NCBI GenBank assembly: GCA_021731625.1
Contig: JAKFXC010000014.1
Span: 1-36,578, forward strand
DNA: 36,578 bases
Direction: 5' to 3'
From: Candidatus Omnitrophota bacterium
GTDB lineage: Bacteria; Omnitrophota; Gorgyraeia; Zapsychrales; Fredricksoniimonadaceae
Below the pieces are notes generated by a model, which saw only the letters and a list, made by a program, of their open reading frames with translations, made no database searches and had not been told where the DNA came from. How positions within the stretch are numbered: position 1 is the stretch's first letter; each line of letters opens with the position of its first letter. Below are positions 10,489-20,197 of this stretch, piece by piece. The translations under genes were made by a program, and so were the position numbers.

Positions 10489-11330
10489 ATCCTGCCTTCA
10501 TAAAAAAAATAGTGGCCGCAGCCCTGGTGGAAGACTTAGGCAAAGGCGACATCACCACCAATTCGCTGGTGCCGACCCATTACCGGTCCTCTGCCGACCT
10601 GATCGCGAAGTCCGGCGGGGTGGTCTGCGGGCTGGTTTTTGCCGCCCAGGCGTTCCGGCAACTGGATGGGGGCATCACCTTTAAAACGTTGGTCCGCGAG
10701 GGGCAAAAAATCAAGCCCGGTACTAAAATTGTTTTGGTGCATGGCTCGACCAGGGCATTGCTGAGCGGCGAACGGGTCGCGGTGAATTTTTTAAGTTATT
10801 TATCGGGGGTGGCCAGCCAAACGCGGGCGTTTGTGGCAGCCGTCAAACCCTATAAAGTCATCATTATGGACACGCGCAAAACCACGCCGTTGTTTCGGTT
10901 GCTGGAACGTTATGCGGTAAAAGTCGGGGGGGGAGTCAATCATCGCTTTGATTTGTCCACGATGCCCATGATTAAGGACAATCATATCGCCTCGGCGGCC
11001 GGAAAAATGAATTTACAGGAACTGGTGACGCTGGTCAGAAGCAAGACCAAAAAAAAGGTTGAGCTTGAGGTGGAGAGCCTTAGGCAATTCAAAGAAGGCC
11101 TCTTAAGCGGGGCTGACATTCTCCTGTTGGATAACATGACGCCCGCGGCGATCCGGCAGGCAGTGCATCTACGCAACCAGGCCAAATCCAAAATTTTACT
11201 CGAGGCATCCGGCGGGATACGGCTGCACAATGTGCGTGCTTATGCTAAAACCGGCGTGGAGCGGATTTCCGTCGGCGGCCTGACCCACACCCGGCAACCG
11301 TTCGATATTTCCATGGAATTTGCGTCATGA
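10485..11330 (+). CDS. nadC: Nicotinate-nucleotide diphosphorylase (carboxylating)
   Basis: DLGKGDITTNSL, DTRKTTPLFRLLERYAVKVGGGVNHRFDLS, IKDNHI and LEASGGI motifs. Confidence 0.95.
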   Translation: MNPAFIKKIVAAALVEDLGKGDITTNSLVPTHYRSSADLIAKSGGVVCGLVFAAQAFRQLDGGITFKTLVREGQKIKPGTKIVLVHGSTRALLSGERVAVNFLSYLSGVASQTRAFVAAVKPYKVIIMDTRKTTPLFRLLERYAVKVGGGVNHRFDLSTMPMIKDNHIASAAGKMNLQELVTLVRSKTKKKVELEVESLRQFKEGLLSGADILLLDNMTPAAIRQAVHLRNQAKSKILLEASGGIRLHNVRAYAKTGVERISVGGLTHTRQPFDISMEFAS

Positions 11331-12007
11331 CCTTTCACCGCGTGTTCTTAACCCTGCTTGTTCTGTTCTGTGCCGGCACCCTGCACGCGGCCGAACAAGA
11401 TCCCTTGGAAGGGGCTGATTTAGGGGGAGAGGCTATTTTTGATGACCGGGCTTTGATCAATGGCTACACCGAGAAATATGCCAATGAGAGTAAGGAAATC
11501 CTCCTGGCCATGATTGGCGACGACTCCTTGGGTGCGTATAAAATGGCCGCAGCCATCCGCATATTCAAACAAAGATTCGCGGAGGAAGTATTTAAAGCAG
11601 ATAAACCGCCCATCCTTAAGACGTTGATTCGCCGCTTGCGGAGCACCGACTCGGCATTTGTGCAGGTGGAAATCATGCACACCCTGGTGGTGGTCGACCG
11701 TTACCAATATTTTGACTCCATGGTGCCAGCCCTTATTCAAAAAATGGACCACTACAACAAAGTGGTGAGTGCTTTGGCTTTTGAAAATTTGCAGGACATT
11801 CTCAAAGGCAGCTACCGCACCCGGCAGGCCCGCATTGTCTTTAATACTTTGCGTAAAGTATTTTTCTTGTCGCGCAAACGCCTGAGCCAGGTGGATGTGC
11901 CGGACCAACAGCTTAAGCAAAAACTGACCATCCTGCGTTGGTCGGTAAAAGTCTTAGGCACTCAGGCATTAAAAAATTTACCTAAAGAAGTATTGGGTTT
12001 GTTATAA
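11327..12007 (+). CDS. Hypothetical secreted protein, HEAT-like helices
   Basis: N-terminal signal peptide MTFHRVFLTLLVLFCAGTLHAAEQ; alpha-helical repeats; ATGA overlap with nadC. Confidence 0.7.
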   Translation: MTFHRVFLTLLVLFCAGTLHAAEQDPLEGADLGGEAIFDDRALINGYTEKYANESKEILLAMIGDDSLGAYKMAAAIRIFKQRFAEEVFKADKPPILKTLIRRLRSTDSAFVQVEIMHTLVVVDRYQYFDSMVPALIQKMDHYNKVVSALAFENLQDILKGSYRTRQARIVFNTLRKVFFLSRKRLSQVDVPDQQLKQKLTILRWSVKVLGTQALKNLPKEVLGLL

Positions 12008-12016
12008 TTAACCAAT

Positions 12017-12871
12017 ATGCTGCTGAACCGCCTCACCCTGCATTTGCCTGAGTCTGCCAAAGAAGCGGCCCGGCTGTTTACAGAGCTGGAGGACGCCAAA
12101 GTGTTGGCCGGAGGGACGTTTTTACTTAACAGCTTGAAATTGCTTAAAACGAAGGGGACCAAGACAGCTAAAAATATTTTAAGTCTGGCTAAAGCGCAGG
12201 ACCTGAAGGGCATTGAGTTAAACCAAGGTGTTTTGTCGATCGGGGCCATGACCACCATCACTGAACTTTTCGAATGCCCGTTGCTAAGGGATAATTTGAG
12301 TTTGCTGCATAAAGTCTGCCGTAATATATCTACCAACCCCATCCGCAATATGGCGACCGTGGGAGGAAATTTGACCTGCCGCTACACCTGGACGGAAATG
12401 GGTGCGGCCATGATTGCCTTGGATGCCACCATGCATTTTTTGTCCGCGGATGGGCAAGAGAACGCCATGCCGGCGGAAGATTTTTTTAAAAATGCTGCCC
12501 GCAGTGAAAAACTATTTACGCACGTTACCATCAAGCACGATCCCAGCGGCCACTTGGCCTACCGACGGGTGAAAAAAACCATGCACGTGGACGTGCCGCT
12601 GTTGGCTGTGTGTGTGAAAACCCATCTCAAAGGCAAACAATGGACCAACACGCGGGTGAGCATCAACAACGGCACCGCTTTTGCGCAGCGGGATTATGCT
12701 TTGGAGGGTTTTCTAAATCAGTCAGTTTCCTCCGCGGACTTAGGTGTCAAAGCCCTCGAACATTTGACCAAAGAAATTTACGACACCCGTTCCAGCGACT
12801 ATAAGCAGCATATGTTCCGGGTCAGTTTAAAATCAGCAATTGAAGAAATTGGGGCCAGGCCCCTATTATGA
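12017..12871 (+). CDS. Molybdenum hydroxylase FAD-binding subunit (CoxM/XdhB-like)
   Basis: KVLAGGTFLLNSLK and PIRNMATVGGNLTCRYTWTEM FAD motifs; followed by 2Fe-2S and Mo subunits. Confidence 0.88.
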   Translation: MLLNRLTLHLPESAKEAARLFTELEDAKVLAGGTFLLNSLKLLKTKGTKTAKNILSLAKAQDLKGIELNQGVLSIGAMTTITELFECPLLRDNLSLLHKVCRNISTNPIRNMATVGGNLTCRYTWTEMGAAMIALDATMHFLSADGQENAMPAEDFFKNAARSEKLFTHVTIKHDPSGHLAYRRVKKTMHVDVPLLAVCVKTHLKGKQWTNTRVSINNGTAFAQRDYALEGFLNQSVSSADLGVKALEHLTKEIYDTRSSDYKQHMFRVSLKSAIEEIGARPLL

Positions 12872-13338
12872 ACCTCTCCTTACGCATCAACAATAATGAT
12901 TATCCGCTCGAACTTCAGGGGCATGAAACGCTGTTGGAAGTTTTGCGGGACCGTTTGCAGTTGACCGGTACCAAGACAGCGTGCCAGGAAAGCGAATGCG
13001 GCACTTGTACAGTCATTAAGAATGGCAAAGCCGTGCTGTCCTGCATCACCCTGGCGGCCAATTGCCAGGGGGACCAAATCCGCACCATCGAAGGTTTGGC
13101 GGAGGGGGATCGCCTGCATCCGGTCCAGGAAGCTTACGTGCAGCACGGGGCTGCCCAGTGCGGGTTTTGCATTCCAGGACTGATCATGTCTTCGACCGCT
13201 TTGCTGGAAAAAAATTCCAAACCAACACAAGAAGACATTGAATATGCCCTGGACGGCAATATCTGCCGCTGCGGCGGATATCCCAAAATTTTTGAGGCCG
13301 TGCGTCAGGCTGCAGAATCGATGGGAAGGGGCGAATAA
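12868..13338 (+). CDS. Molybdenum hydroxylase [2Fe-2S] subunit (CoxS/XdhC-type iron-sulfur)
   Basis: CQESECGTCTVIKNGKAVLSC and CGFCIPG...NICRCGGYPKI two-cluster signature. Confidence 0.95.
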   Translation: MNLSLRINNNDYPLELQGHETLLEVLRDRLQLTGTKTACQESECGTCTVIKNGKAVLSCITLAANCQGDQIRTIEGLAEGDRLHPVQEAYVQHGAAQCGFCIPGLIMSSTALLEKNSKPTQEDIEYALDGNICRCGGYPKIFEAVRQAAESMGRGE

Positions 13339-15671
13339 TGGCGTTGACCACCACCAAATCCAAATACCTTGACAATTATGTGGATCCCGTCGGCAAAAGT
13401 GTGCCGCGGCTGGAAGGCCGGGGTGTGGTGACCGGCCAGCTCAAATATGCCTTTGACATCAGCTTCCCCAATATGCTGGTTGGAAAGATGCTGCGTTCGC
13501 CGCATCCCCATGCCAAAATTGTCAGCATTGACACGACGAAAGCCCTGGCCCTTCCCGGTGTTAAAGCCATTGTCACCAGCAGAGACACGTATCAAATTAA
13601 ATTTGGTTCCAATGAATATTTTTTCCCCCACACCGTCGATCAAATGGCTTTGGAGTCCGACAAGGTGCGTTACATCGGCGACGAAGTGGCGGCTGTGGCC
13701 GCGGTGGATGAAGAGACCGCTAACTTGGCCCTAAGACTCATTGATGTCAAATATGAAATCCTTCCCGGGGTCTTTGAGATCGAAGAGGCCATCAAGCCCG
13801 GCGCCCCTCAAATCCATGAGTCGCTCAATAACATCGCGGTCATTTTACCGGTCAACTTCGGCAACCCCGAGCGGGTCATGAAGGAAGCCGATTACGTGCG
13901 CGAAGACAAATTTTGGTGTCCGGTGGCTCATCCGGCGCCCATGGAACCGCACGTGTGCGTGGGGCAGTGGGAGACCTTCACGAACAAAATCACCTTATGG
14001 TCCTCCAGCCAAGCTCCGTTTAAATGCCGCGAGGCCCTGGCGAAAACTTTAAAAATGGATTTAAACGATGTGCGGGTGATTAAAATGCCCACCGGAGGTG
14101 GCTTCGGCGGTAAGCTGGAAATGCTGCCGATGGATTTTGCCGCTTGCCTGCTTTCTAAAAAGGCCGGTGGGTTTCCGGTTAAAATTTTGCTCACCCGTGA
14201 AGAAGAATTTACCACCACCAGGCGTAAACACGGCATGATTTATAAAATTAAAACCGGGGTAAAAAAAGACGGCACCATTTTAGCCATCACCGGTGAAGTG
14301 CTCGCTGATGGCGGGGCGTATTGCAGTTACGGCCCCACCGTGCTCGCCGCGGCCATTATGCGCATCTTCATGGTGTATAAAATACAGCATTTTCGCATGA
14401 GCGGCTACCGCGTCTACACCAACAACCCGATCAGCGGCGCCATGCGCGGCTTCGGGGGGGTGCAGAGCGGCTTTGCGATCGAGTCCCACATGGACATGAT
14501 CGCCAATGACTTAGGTATGGACCCCGTCGAGTTTCGACTCAAAAATATTACCCACGCCAACATGGTGACGGTCAACAAAATGGTCTTGACCACCAATGGC
14601 TTGCGCGAATGCATTGAAAAGGCCTGCGCGGCCGCCGGGTGGACCAAAAAGCATGGCAAACAAAAACATATCAAACGTGGGATAGGAATCGGCATCGCCG
14701 CCGACGTCATGGGATCCAAAATGTATAAATCGCATGAGTCCGCTGGCGCCATTGTGAAAGTGGAAGAAGACGGGTCGGTGTATTTATTTACCGGCGCTGC
14801 TGACACTGGTCAAGGGTCCAATACGGCCTTGTCTCAAATCGCGGCCCAAGAACTCGGGGTCAGCTTTTCGCGCATCAAATGCAAAGCCGGCGACACTGAA
14901 ATTACGCCTTTTGACACCGGGTCTTTTGCCAGCCGGGTCACGTTTATTTCCGGCAACGCCGCTCTCCTGGGCGCCCGGGACGCCAAAATTCAGATCCTAG
15001 AAATCGTGGCCAAAGAACATAACCTTAATGTCGCCGATCTCGACATCAAAGCCGAACACGTGGTGTTTAGAAACGACGGAAAAAAATTCATCAACTTCGA
15101 TAAGGCCCTTGATCTGTGCTATTCTTTTAACTATGGCAAACAAATCATCGGCCGTGGCAGCTACAACCCCAAAACCACGCCCATTGATTTTCGCACCGGC
15201 GAAGGCAATGTGTCCGGTAGTTACGGGTTTGAGGCCCAAATCGCGGAAGTTGAAGTCAATACCGACACCGGTGAGGTCAAACTGCTGGAATTGTGGGACG
15301 CACACGACATCGGCAAGGCCATCAATCCTCAGTCGGTAGAAGCCCAAATCGAGGGTTCGCTGGCCATGGGCATTGGCTACACTTTTTATGAGGATTTACG
15401 GTTTAAAAACGGGCGGGTGCTGAATGCCAATTTTGCCGGCTACCGGGTGCCACGTTCCATCGGCATCCCAAAAATGAACTCCATTTTGGTAGAAACCAAC
15501 GACCCCGAAGGCCCCTTTGGCGCCAAGGGGATGGGGGAGGCCTCGCTGTTGCCGACTTCCGCCGCCATTGCCAATGCGGTTGAAGACGCCATCGGCGTGC
15601 GCATTAAGGAGCTGCCCATCACTCCGGATAAAATTATTCAGGGTTTACGGGCAGTGAAAGAGAAGAAATAA
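13338..15671 (+). CDS. Molybdenum hydroxylase large (molybdopterin-binding) subunit, xanthine dehydrogenase family
   Basis: KSVPRLEGRGVVTGQLKYAFD, GGGFGGKLE, AMRGFGGVQ, TGAADTGQGSNT and GAKGMGEAS motifs. Confidence 0.93.
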   Translation: MALTTTKSKYLDNYVDPVGKSVPRLEGRGVVTGQLKYAFDISFPNMLVGKMLRSPHPHAKIVSIDTTKALALPGVKAIVTSRDTYQIKFGSNEYFFPHTVDQMALESDKVRYIGDEVAAVAAVDEETANLALRLIDVKYEILPGVFEIEEAIKPGAPQIHESLNNIAVILPVNFGNPERVMKEADYVREDKFWCPVAHPAPMEPHVCVGQWETFTNKITLWSSSQAPFKCREALAKTLKMDLNDVRVIKMPTGGGFGGKLEMLPMDFAACLLSKKAGGFPVKILLTREEEFTTTRRKHGMIYKIKTGVKKDGTILAITGEVLADGGAYCSYGPTVLAAAIMRIFMVYKIQHFRMSGYRVYTNNPISGAMRGFGGVQSGFAIESHMDMIANDLGMDPVEFRLKNITHANMVTVNKMVLTTNGLRECIEKACAAAGWTKKHGKQKHIKRGIGIGIAADVMGSKMYKSHESAGAIVKVEEDGSVYLFTGAADTGQGSNTALSQIAAQELGVSFSRIKCKAGDTEITPFDTGSFASRVTFISGNAALLGARDAKIQILEIVAKEHNLNVADLDIKAEHVVFRNDGKKFINFDKALDLCYSFNYGKQIIGRGSYNPKTTPIDFRTGEGNVSGSYGFEAQIAEVEVNTDTGEVKLLELWDAHDIGKAINPQSVEAQIEGSLAMGIGYTFYEDLRFKNGRVLNANFAGYRVPRSIGIPKMNSILVETNDPEGPFGAKGMGEASLLPTSAAIANAVEDAIGVRIKELPITPDKIIQGLRAVKEKK

Positions 15672-15708
15672 GTTGTATTCACCCTTTTTGGTAATATAAT
15701 TTGAACAT

Positions 15709-16080
15709 ATGAAAACATTATTGCCCCTTTTGTTTTGGGGGCTCTTCTTGAGCGGTTGCACGATTTACCAAATCGATTCCAAGGACAGCACGGAGGAATT
15801 CTATCCGCCCAAAAGGTCCATTGCCGACGTGCAGTATTTGGAACAGATTGACCAACCCTATCAGGAAATTGGCGTGGTCACCGTCACGACCGAACGCCGT
15901 CAGACCCTGGAAGATGTGTTGCCTAAGCTTAAACAAGAGGCCGCGATCTTGGGGGGCGATGCCATCACCGACATCCAGTCTGATGCCACCGGGGCCTGGA
16001 AAAAGCTCAAACCGAAAAAACTCTTGGGTAATGCGTATATCCGCACATCGTATACCGCCAAAGTACTCGTTTTTAAATAA
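15709..16080 (+). CDS. Hypothetical lipoprotein
   Basis: MKTLLPLLFWGLFLSGCTIYQ lipobox (LSGC). Confidence 0.7.
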   Translation: MKTLLPLLFWGLFLSGCTIYQIDSKDSTEEFYPPKRSIADVQYLEQIDQPYQEIGVVTVTTERRQTLEDVLPKLKQEAAILGGDAITDIQSDATGAWKKLKPKKLLGNAYIRTSYTAKVLVFK

Positions 16081-16091
16081 CCCGTAAATTT

Positions 16092-16661
16092 TTATTTGTG
16101 TTTTAAGTCTGCCTGGGTATTAAATGTCTTTACCACGCCGGGGTCACTTATTTCCAGCAAGGCAGGCGGAAAGGCCGTAAATAGACTGTTAAGACCCTTG
16201 TCGACGGGAATGGACAATACCGCCGGAATGAGGGAGGCGTTAATGAGGAGTGGATGGCCCCGTTGGCCTTGGTAGGTGGCAATGAGTAGCGCAGGATTTT
16301 GGGCCTGAAATGTACCCACGAGTCGATCGACCGTCGAGGTTTGGATCCAAGGGCAATCCACAGGGACAATCATGATTCCATCGACGGCCGGGTCCACACT
16401 TGAAATTCCGGCTTGAACCGAAGTTGTTTGCCCTAATTTATAATCTTTGTTATAGACAATGCGGACTTTGTTGTGGTTAAATACATGCGGTGCAATGCTT
16501 GTGTGGTGGGCCCCCAAAATCACTTTGATTTCGTCTATATTGCTGGCCAACAGCATTGTCTGCAGGCGTTGAATGACAGTTTGCTGGTCGATTGGCGCCA
16601 GCGCCTTGGGGGCACCGAAACGCCGACTCTCGCCGGCGGAAAGCAAAAGGCACGAAATCAT
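16092..16661 (-). CDS. MocA-like molybdenum cofactor nucleotidyltransferase
   Basis: LLLSAGESRRFGAPKALAPI NTP-transferase signature, VPVDCPWI and GQRGHPLLI motifs; adjacent to molybdenum hydroxylase genes. Confidence 0.85.
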   Translation of the reverse strand: MISCLLLSAGESRRFGAPKALAPIDQQTVIQRLQTMLLASNIDEIKVILGAHHTSIAPHVFNHNKVRIVYNKDYKLGQTTSVQAGISSVDPAVDGIMIVPVDCPWIQTSTVDRLVGTFQAQNPALLIATYQGQRGHPLLINASLIPAVLSIPVDKGLNSLFTAFPPALLEISDPGVVKTFNTQADLKHK

Positions 16662-16688
16662 AACGGCATTATAACTTAATTTGACTGT

Positions 16689-17117
16689 ATGCTTATTGTT
16701 ATTTTTTTGTTGGTTCTGTGCGCGGGTATGTTTGTCGCCTATCGCCTCTTGAGCGCTGAAATGTACCTGAGCTTAAACCGCCCGGTTTATTTTTCCTGGG
16801 GGCGGTCGCATGTGCAGGAATCCTCGGTGGAGCCATCGGCCAAGGTTGAAGTCATCGATCATCTGCCGACGGCCTTTGACGTGCCCCTGCAACCCGAAGA
16901 AATGCCGGCGCCCATCACTGAGAAAATCCACAAGATGGATCTCTTGCTGCTGGAAAAAAATAAAATGATCCACCGTCTGCAGACGCAGCTGGAGGCCGAA
17001 CGTTCGAACCGGGAAAATTTTGAACGCGTCAAACTCCTGATGGACCAGGAAATCAACCATTTACGGCAACAAATCAAAGGGTTTAAACAATTCTACAAGG
17101 AGAAAGATCATGCTTAA
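16689..17117 (+). CDS. Hypothetical protein, N-terminal TM helix plus coiled coil
   Basis: [23 protein letters not shown] segment; C-terminal charged heptad-like region. Confidence 0.6.
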   Translation: MLIVIFLLVLCAGMFVAYRLLSAEMYLSLNRPVYFSWGRSHVQESSVEPSAKVEVIDHLPTAFDVPLQPEEMPAPITEKIHKMDLLLLEKNKMIHRLQTQLEAERSNRENFERVKLLMDQEINHLRQQIKGFKQFYKEKDHA

Positions 17118-17664
17118 AATTTTGAGGTTACTGATGTTTGTTTTTGTTGCCACCGTCCCATTAACAAGTTGCGCAGAGGAGGATGCCTTGAGCTCACCAT
17201 CGACCGTCGTTTTAGAAACCAACCAGGGGAACATTGAAATCAAATTATTCCCCAATGAAGCGCCCAAGACCGTGGAAAACTTTGTCGGCCTGGCCAAAAA
17301 AGGATATTACGACGGCCTTATTTTTCACCGCGTGATCAAGAGTTTCATGATCCAGGGCGGTGACCCCACTGGCACCGGCCGGGGCGGAGAAAGTTTGTGG
17401 GGGGGGAAATTTGAGGACGAATTCAGCCCTGTCCTGCAGTTTGACCGTAAGGGCATTTTGGCCATGGCCAATGCCGGCCCCGGCACCAACGGCAGCCAAT
17501 TCTTCATCACCACGGCGACGACGCCCTGGCTGAACAATAAACACACCATTTTTGGGGAAGTGGTCAGCGGCTATGATGTGGTGGAAAAAATCGAAAACAC
17601 TGCCACCGGGGCAGGTGATCGTCCTGTAGAAGAACAGAAAATTATCAAAGCCACTGTTAAATAA
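17110..17664 (+). CDS. Cyclophilin-type peptidyl-prolyl cis-trans isomerase, putative lipoprotein
   Basis: Lipobox [54 protein letters not shown]. Confidence 0.95.
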   Translation: MLKILRLLMFVFVATVPLTSCAEEDALSSPSTVVLETNQGNIEIKLFPNEAPKTVENFVGLAKKGYYDGLIFHRVIKSFMIQGGDPTGTGRGGESLWGGKFEDEFSPVLQFDRKGILAMANAGPGTNGSQFFITTATTPWLNNKHTIFGEVVSGYDVVEKIENTATGAGDRPVEEQKIIKATVK

Positions 17665-18455
17665 TGGAGCAGATCTTTTATCAAGCCCTCCGGGCGGTGG
17701 AGGAGGGCAGGCAGTACGCCTTTGCTACCATTATCGAAGCCACGCCCAAGGGTACCCCGCGCAAGACCGGCGCTAAAATGATTGTTTTTGACGATGGTTC
17801 TTCCTGGGGCACCATCGGCGGGGGACGCAATGAAAAAGCCGCCATTGCCGAATGCCTGAAGGCCATTGCCGCTCAAAAGCCATCGACGGTAATGTACAAT
17901 TATTTTGGGCGTGAAGGGGAATCGGTCTGCGGCGGCCAGATGAAGGTATTTATCGAACCGTTTGCTTTGCCGCAGCATTTGGTAATTTGCGGGGCCGGAC
18001 ACATTGCGCTGCCATTGTCGGCCATGGCCCGGATGTTGGGATTTAAAATCACCATCATTGATAACCGCAAAAACTTTGCCAATAAAAAACGGTTTCCCCA
18101 TGCCGACCGCATCATCGTAGGTGGCCATGCCCGCGAATTAGCCAAGATCAAAATTAACCCCCATGTTTTTATCGCCATTGTCACGCAAGGCAATGAATTC
18201 GATTTTGAATGTTTGAAAGTCGCGCTGAAGTCTGATGCCGGTTACATCGGAGTCATTTCCAGCCGGCCCAAACGCAGCAAATTTTTTGGACGGTTAAAAA
18301 AAATGGGCACGGGCGACAAAACTTTAAAACGGGTGCATATCCCCATGGGCCTGGACTTAGGCAGCCAAACCCCAGAGGAAATCGCCGTGTCCATTTGCGC
18401 TCAAATGATCGCCATCAAAAACCGTGAGCTCATCGGCACTGATAAATTTAATTGA
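17664..18455 (+). CDS. XdhC family molybdenum hydroxylase maturation factor
   Basis: FATIIEATPKGTPRKTGAKM, GTIGGGRNEKAA, LVICGAGHIALPLSAMARMLGFKITIIDNR, GLDLGSQTPEEIAVSICAQ. Confidence 0.92.
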   Translation: MEQIFYQALRAVEEGRQYAFATIIEATPKGTPRKTGAKMIVFDDGSSWGTIGGGRNEKAAIAECLKAIAAQKPSTVMYNYFGREGESVCGGQMKVFIEPFALPQHLVICGAGHIALPLSAMARMLGFKITIIDNRKNFANKKRFPHADRIIVGGHARELAKIKINPHVFIAIVTQGNEFDFECLKVALKSDAGYIGVISSRPKRSKFFGRLKKMGTGDKTLKRVHIPMGLDLGSQTPEEIAVSICAQMIAIKNRELIGTDKFN

Positions 18456-18491
18456 GGGACACACACCGTATCCCAAATAGAAAGGAACCTC

Positions 18492-18899
18492 ATGACCAAA
18501 GACGAAGCCATAGATATCATTCGTGATGCCGGGTTTGGCTTCTTGGCAACTGCCGAAGGCGATCAGCCGCACGTGCGCCCCATGATGCCGTATTTGACCG
18601 ACGATGGGGAATTGCTGTTGGCGCTTTTGGGCAGATCCCGCACTATTTCGCAACTGAAATCTAACCAGCAAGTCGAAGTGTGCTATGTCGACCGCAAAAT
18701 GTGGTACTGCCGGGTGACCGGAACGGCCAAGATCAGCAGTGACTTGGCTAAAAAGCAAGTAGTTTTTGAAAATGTGCCTATGCTCCGCCAATATTTTGCT
18801 GGGGCGGAAGACCCGAATTATCATTTGGCTGTTATTACGATTAAATCGATTGAGGCCATGACACCTCACAGCCGTCTACCTGAGCAAATTGCCTTGTAA
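18492..18899 (+). CDS. Pyridoxamine 5'-phosphate oxidase family (FMN-binding split barrel) protein
   Basis: FGFLATAEGDQPHVRPMMPYLTDDGEL and VEVCYVDRKMWYCRVTGTAKI. Confidence 0.8.
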   Translation: MTKDEAIDIIRDAGFGFLATAEGDQPHVRPMMPYLTDDGELLLALLGRSRTISQLKSNQQVEVCYVDRKMWYCRVTGTAKISSDLAKKQVVFENVPMLRQYFAGAEDPNYHLAVITIKSIEAMTPHSRLPEQIAL

Positions 18900-19566
18900 A
18901 AATCTTCCCTCGTTTGAATTCATACGTTCTAGGCGACGTTCGATTGGCCTCACGATTATGCCGGATGGCCAACTCGTGGTGCGGGCGCCTATGCGCATGC
19001 CACTGCATCTCGTTGAACATTTCGTTCAAAAAAAGTCCGATTGGATCTTGCGCAAACAGGAGCTTAGCCGACGCCGCATTCCTGAGCCCAAAAAATTCAC
19101 GGATGGCGAGGAGTTTTTGTTCTTAGGGCGACTGTACCCGTTGCGCATTTATGAAGATATACCCGCTGCCGTGGTTTTAGAGCAAGATTTAAGGATTTCC
19201 CGCCAAGTTCTGGAAAATCCTGTTGCGCGCATCGAAGATTGGTACAAAACCCAAGCCCATACCTGGATTGCCGAACGGGCGGGCTATTTTGCCGCAGTGA
19301 CGCGGCTGTACTTCAAATCGCTACGACTCAGTAATGCTCAGTCCCGGTGGGGCTCCTGTAGTCACCAGGGAGCACTCAACTTTTCCTGGCGCCTGATCAT
19401 GGCACCGCCTAGAGTGGTGGACTATGTGATTGTGCATGAACTCATGCATTTAAAGCACAAAAATCATTCAGCGAGGTTCTGGGAGGCTGTGCAAGCGGTG
19501 CTGCCGGAGTATAAGGAAGACGAGCGTTGGCTTAAAGAGAATGGGTATCGCTTAGTAATCGCCTGA
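18889..19566 (+). CDS. YgjP-like metallopeptidase domain protein
   Basis: SRRRSIGLTIMPDGQLVVRAP, SRWGSCSHQGALNFSWRLIMAPP, VIVHELMHLKHKNHSARFW zinc motif. Confidence 0.92.
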   Translation: MPCKNLPSFEFIRSRRRSIGLTIMPDGQLVVRAPMRMPLHLVEHFVQKKSDWILRKQELSRRRIPEPKKFTDGEEFLFLGRLYPLRIYEDIPAAVVLEQDLRISRQVLENPVARIEDWYKTQAHTWIAERAGYFAAVTRLYFKSLRLSNAQSRWGSCSHQGALNFSWRLIMAPPRVVDYVIVHELMHLKHKNHSARFWEAVQAVLPEYKEDERWLKENGYRLVIA

Positions 19567-19633
19567 ACGGTCGTTTCCTATATAAAAACTTAACATAACA
19601 TATCTTATAGGAAGTTAAATATTTAAGAAGAAA

Positions 19634-19649
19634 TGGGCTCATCGGCCCA
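19634..19649. terminator. Candidate terminator hairpin between convergent genes
   Basis: TGGGC-TCATCG-GCCCA followed on the minus strand by ATTTCTTCTT; lies between ygjP-like (+) and DUF1653 (-). Confidence 0.4.
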
Positions 19650-19655
19650 ATAAAT

Positions 19656-19892
19656 TTACCCTCCGATCTCCAGAAAACGAAACCGCGGAACCATCGTTCC
19701 ATTTATCGCCACAATCTCACTAAACATGGTCAACGGCCTTACCCAAATCGTTCCTGAAGGAAAATCCCCGTTATAAAGCGCCCTATAAATCACCATCGGC
19801 TCCAACGTTTCGCTATGCATGGCCATATCCAGCACTTCGTAGCGTTTGCCTTTGTAATGTTCATACAGGCCTTTCTGGATCGTCTTATTCAT
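19656..19892 (-). CDS. DUF1653 family protein
   Basis: GLYEHYKGKRYEVLDMAMHSETLEPMVIYRALYN...IWVRPLTMFSE. Confidence 0.85.
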   Translation of the reverse strand: MNKTIQKGLYEHYKGKRYEVLDMAMHSETLEPMVIYRALYNGDFPSGTIWVRPLTMFSEIVAINGTMVPRFRFLEIGG

Positions 19893-20194
19893 CTTAAGGT
19901 CTTTACCTTCCGCCCCTAATCGGCGTTGCCATCTTCTAATATTTTCCTCTATTGGTAAGTCTGCCGGCTTAATGCCGTTCTTTCTAAAAGTAAGCTAACA
20001 TTCATAGCGGGTAAGCATCCTGTCCTGACTATCTTTACTGGCCCGTTTGGCCCTTTGTATCGTTTTGTTGACGTCAACAAAATAATCGGAAATGTTCTGT
20101 TTTGGCTTTCTCGATCACCGAACAAAAATTACGCCATTCGGTGTAGTGTAAAAGCCCCTGTAAGTCGCGCGCCATCCAATATTCGACTTTTAGC
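19893..20194 (-). pseudogene. Decayed dinD-like (DNA-damage-inducible protein D / BRO-N type) remnant
   Basis: Reverse-strand fragments in two frames: KVEYWMARDLQGLLHYTEWRNFCSVIEKAK, then ISDYFVDVNKTIQRAKRASKDSQDRMLTRYEC*, then FRKNGIKPADLPIEENIRRWQRRLG; order matches DinD N-terminus and C-terminus with the middle missing. Confidence 0.7.
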
Positions 20195-20197
20195 AAC

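Noticed and set aside
17571-18128. 185-aa minus-strand ORF over xdhC
   Set aside because: Antisense shadow of a well-supported XdhC coding region.
20063-20082. Perfect 20-bp palindrome TTTTGTTGACGTCAACAAAA
   Set aside because: Lies inside the dinD remnant and encodes the FVDVNK motif, so the symmetry is most simply a coding coincidence; worth only a quick motif count.
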